A stretch of DNA of 5,114 nt, taken from assembly GCA_017609695.1 (NCBI GenBank), contig JAFCDM010000047.1, positions 1 through 5,114 of the forward strand. Reading direction: 5' to 3'. The notes beneath the pieces are model-generated. The model did not search any database, was not told where the DNA came from, and worked only from the letters and a program-made list of their open reading frames with translations. The stretch is from Candidatus Pacearchaeota archaeon (GTDB lineage Archaea > Nanobdellota > Nanobdellia > Pacearchaeales > GW2011-AR1). A program made the translations under genes and the position numbers. Shown one piece after another: positions 1 through 5,114 of the stretch. Within the stretch, counting starts at the first letter, position 1. The number at the start of each line of letters is the position of its first letter.

Positions 1-486
1 TGGAACTTCAATTACCCCTTTTTTTAGAGTGATTCCTCTTTTTTCAAAATAATTATTATATCTTTTTGGAAGATATGTAGGAGATAGTGAAGAACTATAT
101 TTAAAACCTAATTTTTTTAATGAATCATAATCTGGTTTTTTTAGTCTTGGAGACCTAAACCCTTTAATTTTGTTATTTATAATTTTTTCAATTATTTGTT
201 TTGAGCTTTTAACCTCCTCTTCTTTATATTCTTTAACTTGATGATGCAAATTATGGGAAGCTATTTCATGAACTTTAGACATCTCTTTTAATACCTCAGG
301 ATATTTTAATGCAAAACTTGCAGTAGTAAAGAAAGTTGCTTTAATCTTATGTTTCTCTAATAAACTTTGTATTTTATTTAATCCTCTGAAACTAAATTCA
401 AATTGTTCTTGTTTTGGAATCTTTACCCCATATTCTAAAGGCAAATCAAATTCTTCTAAATCAAAACTTAATAAAATCTTATTCAT
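1..486 (-). CDS. Polysaccharide deacetylase (NodB/CE4-like), C-terminus cut by window edge
   Basis: I translated 162 codons on the minus strand, open to the left edge; the family usually runs about 250-300 residues, so the C-terminal third or more is probably outside. The NodB-fold motifs are visible. Motif 1 is SFDLEEF (residues 7-13, D9 and E11), the DxE variant of the usual TFDD. ATFF follows at 50-53. Motif 2 is HEIASHNLHH (73-82), with H78 and H82 as likely metal ligands. Motif 3 is GFRSP (109-113). These enzymes hydrolyse N-acetyl groups from sugars in a metal-dependent reaction. No signal peptide or membrane segment is seen, so the protein is probably cytoplasmic. The start lies inside the 3' end of the upstream glycosyltransferase gene (shared ATGAATAA), suggesting one transcript and translational coupling. 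A weak GGGA precedes the ATG. The FDLEEFDLPLEYG start and the SSSLSPTYLPKRYNN block recall a subfamily I associate with Bacteroidetes; that comparison is from memory. Family is confident, substrate unknown. Confidence 0.88.
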   Translation of the reverse strand, partial: MNKILLSFDLEEFDLPLEYGVKIPKQEQFEFSFRGLNKIQSLLEKHKIKATFFTTASFALKYPEVLKEMSKVHEIASHNLHHQVKEYKEEEVKSSKQIIEKIINNKIKGFRSPRLKKPDYDSLKKLGFKYSSSLSPTYLPKRYNNYFEKRGITLKKGVIEVP

Positions 487-1195
487 ATTTCCCAAAGATA
501 TCATTTAATCTTATTCTTAATAAATCTAAAAACATTTTTATTGGATCTTTTAAAAAATTAATTTTTGAATCTTTTGTCCCATATCCTTCTAAAACAACTG
601 CTTTAACTTGTTTGATTTTGTATGATTTTTTCTTAGCTAAATATAATATTTCTGTATCAAAAGACCAGCCAGTAAGAGTTTGTTTAGAGAAAAGAACTTT
701 AGCTATATCTTTTCTAAAAGCTTTTAATCCACATTGTGTATCTTTTATATTATATCCTAATATTATATTAGAGATTATACTAAAACCCTTCCCAAAAATT
801 CTTCTTAAAGCACTTATACTTTTATGATTGTCTGTTTCTAAATTCCTTGAACCAATTACTATATCAAACTCTTTTAAATAAAATAAAAGATTTTTAAGAT
901 TCTCAAAAGAATATGCTAAATCTGAATCAATAAAACAGATATAATCTCCTTTAGCTTCTTTTACTCCTTTTTTTATGGCAAATCCTTTTCCTTTATTATT
1001 CTTATAAGAAATAATTCTGAAAAATTTTTGAGGATATTCTCTTAAAATTTTTAGGGTATTATCTGTGGAACCATCGCTAACTATCAAAATTTCCCAATCT
1101 TCCTTTTCTTTTTTTAAAAATCCCCTTAACTTTTCTAATGTTTTATTGATAATCTTTTCTTCATTATATACTGGGATTATCAAAGATATCTTCAT
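479..1195 (-). CDS. Family 2 glycosyltransferase, ALG5-like (dolichyl-phosphate beta-glucosyltransferase type)
   Basis: This is a complete 238-residue soluble GT-A fold protein. It starts with IIPVYNEE (residues 6-13), then the nucleotide-binding VSDGSTDNT (39-47), KGKGFAIKKG (68-77), and the metal-binding DSD (90-92) within FIDSDLAY. The DTQCGLKAF (152-160) and WSFDTEILYLA (177-187) blocks are typical of the ALG5/DPM1 group. The C-terminal stretch ending MFLDLLRIRLNDI (221-233) also matches that group. No membrane helix follows the catalytic domain, as in single-domain archaeal members. Family members transfer a sugar from UDP-glucose or a similar donor to dolichyl phosphate on the cytoplasmic face. 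It would therefore supply the lipid-linked donor used by enzymes like the family 39 transferase at 3412-4941. The start is chosen because the ATG leads straight into the conserved first strand and lies 26.5 bp from a TATA-like box, so the message may be leaderless. The sugar could be glucose, mannose or another hexose. Confidence 0.9.
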   Translation of the reverse strand: MKISLIIPVYNEEKIINKTLEKLRGFLKKEKEDWEILIVSDGSTDNTLKILREYPQKFFRIISYKNNKGKGFAIKKGVKEAKGDYICFIDSDLAYSFENLKNLLFYLKEFDIVIGSRNLETDNHKSISALRRIFGKGFSIISNIILGYNIKDTQCGLKAFRKDIAKVLFSKQTLTGWSFDTEILYLAKKKSYKIKQVKAVVLEGYGTKDSKINFLKDPIKMFLDLLRIRLNDIFGKYE

Positions 1196-1265
1196 AGTAA
1201 ATTTGTATCTGTTTTGTTTTATAAATATAATTATATTTAAATACTTTAGATTAGATGCTAAAAAT
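1196..1265. promoter_or_regulatory. Divergent promoter between the glycosyltransferase and radical SAM genes
   Basis: This 70-bp gap contains two TATA-like boxes facing outward. TTTAAATA at 1236-1243 serves the plus strand; its centre is 26.5 bp from the ATG at 1266. TTTATAAA at 1218-1225 serves the minus strand; its centre is 26.5 bp from the A of the ATG at 1195. Archaeal TATA boxes normally lie about 26 bp upstream of the transcription start, so both messages would begin at or near their start codons. An 18-bp perfect palindrome spans 1222-1239, overlapping both boxes. No Shine-Dalgarno motif precedes either ATG, which agrees with leaderless translation. The boxes are read directly from sequence; their use as promoters is inference. 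Confidence 0.7.
1222..1239. repeat. 18-bp perfect palindrome in the divergent promoter
   Basis: TAAATATAATTATATTTA equals its own reverse complement and is centred between 1230 and 1231, exactly midway between the two start codons at 1195 and 1266. It may simply reflect two mirrored AT-rich promoter elements, or it may be an operator for a dimeric regulator. Confidence 0.75.
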
Positions 1266-2564
1266 ATGAAAATTGCTTTGGTAGATATTCGAAAAAATGG
1301 GGATAATAAAGATTATAATGGGGGGTTTGGAACAACTTTCCAGGTTGGGAATTCTTTTAAGGCTAAAATTTTGTCTTTTGTAAGGTCTAATTTAGAAAAT
1401 TTGCCTACTATGTCCTATGCATATATTGCTGCTATTTTCAAAAAAGAGAATCATTCTGTAAAATATTATTTAAATAAAATGCCTGAACCTTCAGATATTA
1501 TTCTGATTCATGTAAGTTTAATTAAAAATAAAGAAGAAATTGAATTAATTAAAAAAATGAAGGGTGAGGGAATTAAGAATATTGGGGTGTATGGGCCCTT
1601 AGCAACAGTTAAACCAGAATTATTTAAAGAGGCAGATTTTATAATACAAGGAGAACCAGAAGAAGCGATTTTAAAGATTTCTAAAACAAGCAAAATCCCA
1701 AAAGGAAAGATTAAGAGTAATCCTATTCTTGACTTAGATGTGCTTCCTTTTCCTGATTGGAGCTTGTTTCCAGTAAAAAAGTATTCTTTTTCACCAAGTT
1801 TACCATTAAAACCCTTTATTTTTGTTTTAGCAAGCAGGGGCTGTCCGTATGGATGTTCTTATTGTCCATACAAGGTTTTTGGGACTTATAGATTTAGGAA
1901 ATCTAAGAAGGTAATTGAAGAATTAATATATTTAAAAAAAGAGTATGGAATAAAAGCTTTTTATTTTAGAGACCCTACCTTTTCAATAAATCAGAAAAGA
2001 ATAGAAGAATTAGCAGGATTGATGGTGGAAAATAAACTTAATTTAAAATGGGGTTGTGAAACAAGACTGGATTTACTAAATATTCCTTTATTAAGATTAT
2101 TGTACAAGGCAGGTTTAAGAGCAATAAAAGTAGGTATAGAATCTTTAGACCATGAACTATTAAAAAAACATAAAAGACTTCCCCCAAATGTAAATCACCA
2201 AGAAAAAATAATAAAATTCTGTAAAAAAATTGGAATAAAAGTTATTGCTTTTTATATTATGGGATTGCCTACAGATACTAAAGAAAGCATTAAAAAAACT
2301 CTTAAATATTCTAAAAAATTAAATACTAGTTTTGCTAATTTTAATATCTGCACGCCTATTCCTGGAACTCCATTTTATGAAACTTTAAAAGATAAAATCT
2401 TTGAGACAGATTTAAATAAATTTGATAATTTTCATTCTGTTTTTAAACATGATAATCTTACAAAAAAAGAACTTTTAAAATTTCAAGAAAAAGCACTTAC
2501 AAGTTATTATTTTAGAGCAAGGTATATTTTTAGATACCTTATTGAGAGGATTAAAATAAGATAA
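1266..2564 (+). CDS. Radical SAM protein with N-terminal B12-binding-like domain (BchE/elongator-like class)
   Basis: The protein has 432 residues. The N-terminal part (about 1-150) has the layout of a cobalamin-binding-like Rossmann domain: MKIALVDIR, SDIILIHVSL (76-85), IGVYGPLAT (106-114) and FIIQGEPEEA (125-134). I see no DxHxxG motif, so any cobalamin would not be bound through that histidine. The radical SAM barrel follows. Its 4Fe-4S motif CPYGCSYC (193-200) has C193, C197 and C200. Later barrel blocks are FYFRDPTFS (232-240), KVGIESLD (288-295), FYIMGLPTDT (329-338) and TPIPGTPFYE (363-372). The C-terminus is basic with no clear membrane helix. Such enzymes cleave S-adenosylmethionine to drive methylation, ring formation or rearrangement; this substrate is unknown. 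The reading frame is open upstream to an ATG at 1065, but that extension lies opposite the glycosyltransferase gene and is not conserved-looking. The ATG at 1266 begins a standard first strand and has a TATA-like box 26.5 bp upstream. The SDR gene follows 36 bp downstream, probably on the same transcript. Confidence 0.9.
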   Translation: MKIALVDIRKNGDNKDYNGGFGTTFQVGNSFKAKILSFVRSNLENLPTMSYAYIAAIFKKENHSVKYYLNKMPEPSDIILIHVSLIKNKEEIELIKKMKGEGIKNIGVYGPLATVKPELFKEADFIIQGEPEEAILKISKTSKIPKGKIKSNPILDLDVLPFPDWSLFPVKKYSFSPSLPLKPFIFVLASRGCPYGCSYCPYKVFGTYRFRKSKKVIEELIYLKKEYGIKAFYFRDPTFSINQKRIEELAGLMVENKLNLKWGCETRLDLLNIPLLRLLYKAGLRAIKVGIESLDHELLKKHKRLPPNVNHQEKIIKFCKKIGIKVIAFYIMGLPTDTKESIKKTLKYSKKLNTSFANFNICTPIPGTPFYETLKDKIFETDLNKFDNFHSVFKHDNLTKKELLKFQEKALTSYYFRARYIFRYLIERIKIR

Positions 2565-2618
2565 AATGGAAGATAAATTAAAAGCCTATAAAACAAAAAA
2601 ATGGAAGATAAATTAAAA
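2563..2618 (+). repeat. Direct repeat of 21 bp with 35-bp period covering the SDR start codon
   Basis: Positions 2563-2583 and 2598-2618 are identical over 21 bases. Each contains an ATG (2566 and 2601) followed by GAAGATAAATTAAAA. The first copy begins within the stop codon of the radical SAM gene; the second is the start of the SDR gene. The 35-bp spacing is not a multiple of three, so the copied start codon is out of frame with the SDR and opens only a 16-codon frame ending at 2616. Confidence 0.93.
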
Positions 2619-3404
2619 ATTTTAATAACTGGTTCTACTGGAAATGTTGGGAAGGTTTTAAGGGCTTGCCTAACGAAAGAGGGTTATAGTCTCTCTTGCT
2701 TAACAAATGGAAATAAGAAATTTAACGACGAGGTGGTTGGAGATTTAAAGGATTATGATTCTTTAGTTAATGCTACTAAAAAAATAGATGTTGTTATCCA
2801 CTTAGCAGGGTTATTAAAAGGAAATAAGAAATTATTAAACCAAGTTAATATCCAAGGGACAAAAAACTTAATTCAGGCTTGTGAAAAAAATAATGTGAAA
2901 AAAATTATTTTTATTAGTTCTTTAGATATTAAATTTAAAACAGATTATGGAATTTCTAAATTAAAGGCAGAGGAGGTTATTAAAAATTCTAAATTAAACT
3001 ATGTTATTTTGAGGCCTAGTGCTTTGTATGGGCAAGGTTTTAAAACCGGGATAAATTCCCTTATTAAATTAGTAAAAAAAAGCCCTATTTTTCCTATTCC
3101 TGGTTCTGGAAAAAATCTATACCAACCGCTTTATGTTAAAGATTTGATTTTATTAATAAAACAGATTATTGACAAAAATAAATTTAATAATAAATCTTAT
3201 TTTATTGGGGGAAAAGAGATTATTAGTTTTAATGTTTTAATAATCTTGATATCTAAACTTCTTAATAAAAGAACAATTAAAATTCATCTTCCAATCAAAT
3301 CTAAAAATTTTTATTTTGATAAAATATGTGATAATAAAGAAATAAAAAAAGATTTTGAGTTTAATCCTATTTCAATAAAAGAGGGGATTGAGAAGATAGT
3401 TTAA
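2601..3404 (+). CDS. Atypical NAD(P)-dependent SDR-family protein (epimerase/dehydratase-like, compact)
   Basis: This is a complete 267-residue protein with an N-terminal Rossmann fold. The dinucleotide-binding loop is TGSTGNVG (residues 10-17, G11, G14, G17). Then come GDLKD (47-51), VVIHLAGL (64-71), FISSLD (104-109), YGISK (116-120, the YxxxK pair Y116 and K120), LRPSALYG (137-144) and QPLYVKDL (175-182). The C-terminal FEFNPISIKEGIEK is typical of extended SDRs. Only nine residues separate S107 from Y116, against roughly 24 in classic sugar-nucleotide epimerases. The protein is also shorter than the usual 300 or more, so it resembles atypical SDRs (NDUFA9-like) more than GalE. Oxidoreduction of a sugar or lipid, or a cofactor-binding structural role, are both possible. 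The start at 2601 leads directly into the Rossmann strand. The duplicated ATG at 2566 is out of frame. No ribosome-binding site precedes 2601; a TATA-like GATAAATTAAAA lies about 24 bp upstream, within the first repeat copy. The gene meets the family 39 transferase tail to tail with 7 bp between. Confidence 0.87.
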   Translation: MEDKLKILITGSTGNVGKVLRACLTKEGYSLSCLTNGNKKFNDEVVGDLKDYDSLVNATKKIDVVIHLAGLLKGNKKLLNQVNIQGTKNLIQACEKNNVKKIIFISSLDIKFKTDYGISKLKAEEVIKNSKLNYVILRPSALYGQGFKTGINSLIKLVKKSPIFPIPGSGKNLYQPLYVKDLILLIKQIIDKNKFNNKSYFIGGKEIISFNVLIILISKLLNKRTIKIHLPIKSKNFYFDKICDNKEIKKDFEFNPISIKEGIEKIV

Positions 3405-3411
3405 GAAAGAA

Positions 3412-4941
3412 TTACAACCTATAAATTATCAAAGTTGGTTGTGTTCTTTGAGCATCTGCAAAATAACCTTGAATCGCAGTTAAGTTTTGTTTTTGCGGAT
3501 AAGCATAAGCCCATTCTTGGTGTGGTTCAAAAATAGATATCATTAAAAATCTTATGTTAGGGTCTGAGGATTTTAATATTTCAAATTCTTCTTCTGTATT
3601 TGGAAGCCGTATTGCTTGCCTCTCACTATAAAATTGTATATGGGGCCAACTTTTAGTCACAATTACATCCTCTTTTTGGGAATTTTCTTTTAACCATAAT
3701 CCTGCTTGTTTAACTTGCAAATAAGAATCTTTTCTTGATTTAATCAAAACATCTGCACTTTTTAATTGTAAATAAGTTATTGAACCTAAAAGGATTATTA
3801 AAAATAATATTGCAATAAATTTTCTATATTTCTTGATAGTATCATATGTTTTTAATATAAAAACTCCTGCAAGACTAAAAACTATTGGAATGCTGTTTAT
3901 TATATATCTATCTTCATTAAAAGCAACTGATAAACTTACAACTATGATTGGGATTATAAATAATAAAAACAAAAATAAGTCTTTGTTTAATGCCTTATTT
4001 TTTCCTTTAATAAGAACATCAAATCCTAAAATTAACTTATACATTGAAAGTAATCCTAAAATAAAAAATATTAAAAGAGGCCAGGATAAAAGTGTTGGAA
4101 ACATAAAAATATATGATTTAAAGTTATCATATCCATTTGAAAAATACTCTCCTTCAGCAGGGGAATTCCACCCTCCTGCTTGACTTATCACAAAACCTCC
4201 AAATTCTTGATACCCCCAAATAATATAAGGTGTTAAAATTAAAATAAAGATTAATGCAGCAATCCACATTTCTTTTTTAAGTATGAATTTTAATTTTTGA
4301 GTTATTAAAAGATAAATTAAAAGAGAAAATAAAATTGTGGCAGTAGGTAATTTAAACAAAGTTCCAACAGCAGTCAATGCTGCTCCAAGATATAAAGATT
4401 TTTTTGAATTATATTTAAAATATTTATAAAAAAAGTAAGCTGAAAAAGTATAAAAAGTTAGAGAGGGAATTTCAACTAAAATTCTGAAAGTATAAAAAAT
4501 ATTTAGATAAAAAATTGACATTAAAAAAGAAGCTATTAAAGCTACTTTTTTATTAAAAACTTCTTTTGCAAAAAGATACATTCCTACAATTGAAAACATG
4601 GAAATAATCAACATAAAAAATCTTGGTAAAAATTCATTATATGCTATTCTTAAAAATCCTGCCATTATTAAAGATAGTAAGATTGGACGAACTGGAAGGA
4701 ATTCATATTCTAAACCAAAAGCCAAAGCTCTTGCCATACTCATATATTCTGCACCATCCCACCAAAGTGGTTGGTTTTGAGTCATAAGAAAGTAATAAAA
4801 ACGAATTATAAGCCCTAAAACCACTATCATAGTTAGAGTGAGATTGTGGGGTTGTTTTAACCAATTTATTATTTTATCTTTTCTTTTTTCAATTTTCTTT
4901 TCTGTTTTTTCTAAATCTTGTAAAATATCTTGTGCATCCAT
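3412..4941 (-). CDS. Family 39 membrane glycosyltransferase (PMT/ArnT-like)
   Basis: This 509-residue polytopic protein starts with a charged, probably cytoplasmic helix (1-30). About eleven to twelve hydrophobic segments follow, roughly 33-53, 83-101, 106-126, 132-150, 158-174, 183-214 (likely two), 224-243, 276-300, 321-341, 350-364 and 373-391. The first outer loop carries WWDGAEYMSMARAL (60-73); D62 and E65 match the acidic pair needed for catalysis in this superfamily. EDRYIINSIP (343-352) matches the conserved Arg-Tyr segment before a late helix. Residues 392-509 form a soluble C-terminal domain, probably outside the membrane. Relatives transfer a sugar from a polyprenyl-phosphate donor to protein, lipid or glycan at the outer face. 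The ALG5-like enzyme at 479-1195 could make such a donor. The start at 4941 is the only Met before the first membrane helix. No Shine-Dalgarno is visible, and the TATA match about 26 bp upstream (TTAAAGATTT, minus strand, 4962-4971) is weak. The acceptor is unknown. Confidence 0.9.
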   Translation of the reverse strand: MDAQDILQDLEKTEKKIEKRKDKIINWLKQPHNLTLTMIVVLGLIIRFYYFLMTQNQPLWWDGAEYMSMARALAFGLEYEFLPVRPILLSLIMAGFLRIAYNEFLPRFFMLIISMFSIVGMYLFAKEVFNKKVALIASFLMSIFYLNIFYTFRILVEIPSLTFYTFSAYFFYKYFKYNSKKSLYLGAALTAVGTLFKLPTATILFSLLIYLLITQKLKFILKKEMWIAALIFILILTPYIIWGYQEFGGFVISQAGGWNSPAEGEYFSNGYDNFKSYIFMFPTLLSWPLLIFFILGLLSMYKLILGFDVLIKGKNKALNKDLFLFLLFIIPIIVVSLSVAFNEDRYIINSIPIVFSLAGVFILKTYDTIKKYRKFIAILFLIILLGSITYLQLKSADVLIKSRKDSYLQVKQAGLWLKENSQKEDVIVTKSWPHIQFYSERQAIRLPNTEEEFEILKSSDPNIRFLMISIFEPHQEWAYAYPQKQNLTAIQGYFADAQRTQPTLIIYRL

Positions 4942-5114
4942 TTTTTGTTATTATAATCTAATAAATCTTTAAGTTATGCCTCGGTTGGATTAAGCTTTTT
5001 CCTTGTATTTCTTTATTTTATAAGTTAATCATCTATTTATCTCTTGGTTTTATTATTTGTTGAGCATATATAAAATTATTGTAATTAATTTAATAAACTA
5101 AAAATTCCTTTTTG
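4942..5114. other. Intergenic stretch upstream of the family 39 glycosyltransferase
   Basis: These 173 bp hold no open frame of useful length on either strand; the ATGs present close within a few codons. It must contain the promoter of the minus-strand membrane transferase, although no strong TATA box sits at the expected distance. A slightly GC-richer patch (4977-4999) is followed by T-rich DNA, but I see no tRNA, C/D-box RNA or stable hairpin there. Confidence 0.6.
5065..5075 (+). promoter_or_regulatory. Possible TATA box for a gene beyond the right edge
   Basis: CATATATAAAA is the best TATA-like match in the right flank. Read on the plus strand it would place transcription start near 5096, heading out of the window. 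No start codon follows before the edge, so any message would carry a leader. In such AT-rich DNA a match like this can occur by chance. Confidence 0.25.

Noticed and set aside
414..827. A plus-strand open frame of 137 codons.
   Set aside because: It lies opposite the ALG5-like glycosyltransferase and deacetylase, which have clear family motifs; this frame has none.
1065..1265. A 67-codon in-frame N-terminal extension of the radical SAM protein starting at ATG 1065.
   Set aside because: Most of it lies opposite the glycosyltransferase coding region and the rest crosses the divergent promoter. The conserved protein begins at 1266, where TATA spacing also fits.
1508..1693. A minus-strand open frame of 61 codons inside the radical SAM gene.
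   Set aside because: It is antisense to a well-supported gene, with no recognisable motif and no start signal.
2566..2616. A 16-codon frame (MEDKLKAYKTKKWKIN) as a small gene.
   Set aside because: It is explained as the by-product of the 35-bp-period duplication of the SDR start; it has no independent sign of coding.
3429..3451. A 6-bp stem (TCAAAG/CTTTGA) with an 11-base loop downstream of the SDR as a terminator.
   Set aside because: The stem is short and AT-rich, has no U-tract after it, and lies in the coding sequence of the opposing gene.
3833..4183. A plus-strand open frame of 116 codons.
   Set aside because: It is antisense to membrane segments of the family 39 glycosyltransferase and has no motif.
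4598..4780. A plus-strand open frame of 60 codons.
   Set aside because: It is antisense to the conserved N-terminal catalytic loop of the family 39 glycosyltransferase.
4977..4999. The GC-richer patch upstream of the family 39 gene as a small RNA or tRNA fragment.
   Set aside because: No cloverleaf, T-loop consensus or C/D box pair could be made from it.

Overview
The window is very AT-rich and holds five protein genes and almost no spare DNA. It looks archaeal. TATA-like boxes lie about 26 bp upstream of start codons, recognisable Shine-Dalgarno sequences are missing before most starts, and the membrane glycosyltransferase and polyprenol-phosphate glycosyltransferase types are ones common in archaea. 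The short genes, tight packing and base composition would suit a DPANN-like lineage (Woesearchaeota or Pacearchaeota type), but that placement is inference.

Layout. On the minus strand, from 1195 down to the left edge, an ALG5-like family 2 glycosyltransferase overlaps the start of a NodB-type polysaccharide deacetylase by 8 bp; the deacetylase runs off the window. A 70-bp divergent promoter (1196-1265) separates this pair from a plus-strand pair: a BchE-like radical SAM protein (1266-2564) and a compact atypical short-chain dehydrogenase (SDR, 2601-3404). The SDR start codon lies in a short tandem duplication. After a 7-bp convergent gap comes a minus-strand family 39 (PMT/ArnT-like) membrane glycosyltransferase (4941-3412). 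The last 173 bp contain no convincing gene, only its upstream region and a possible TATA box near the edge.

How the genes may work together. The ALG5-like enzyme would load a sugar onto dolichyl (polyprenyl) phosphate on the cytoplasmic face. The family 39 enzyme is of the class that uses such lipid-linked sugars on the outer face. The deacetylase could trim N-acetyl groups from the glycan or its precursor. The SDR and radical SAM protein could modify a sugar or lipid. The simplest reading is a surface-glycan or glycolipid locus; the substrates cannot be told from sequence.

The most distinctive signals are the nearly symmetric divergent promoter, with a TATA-like box the same distance from both start codons, and the 35-bp-period duplication that copied the SDR start codon out of frame. 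I found no RNA gene, CRISPR array, insertion sequence or clear new defence or mobile system.
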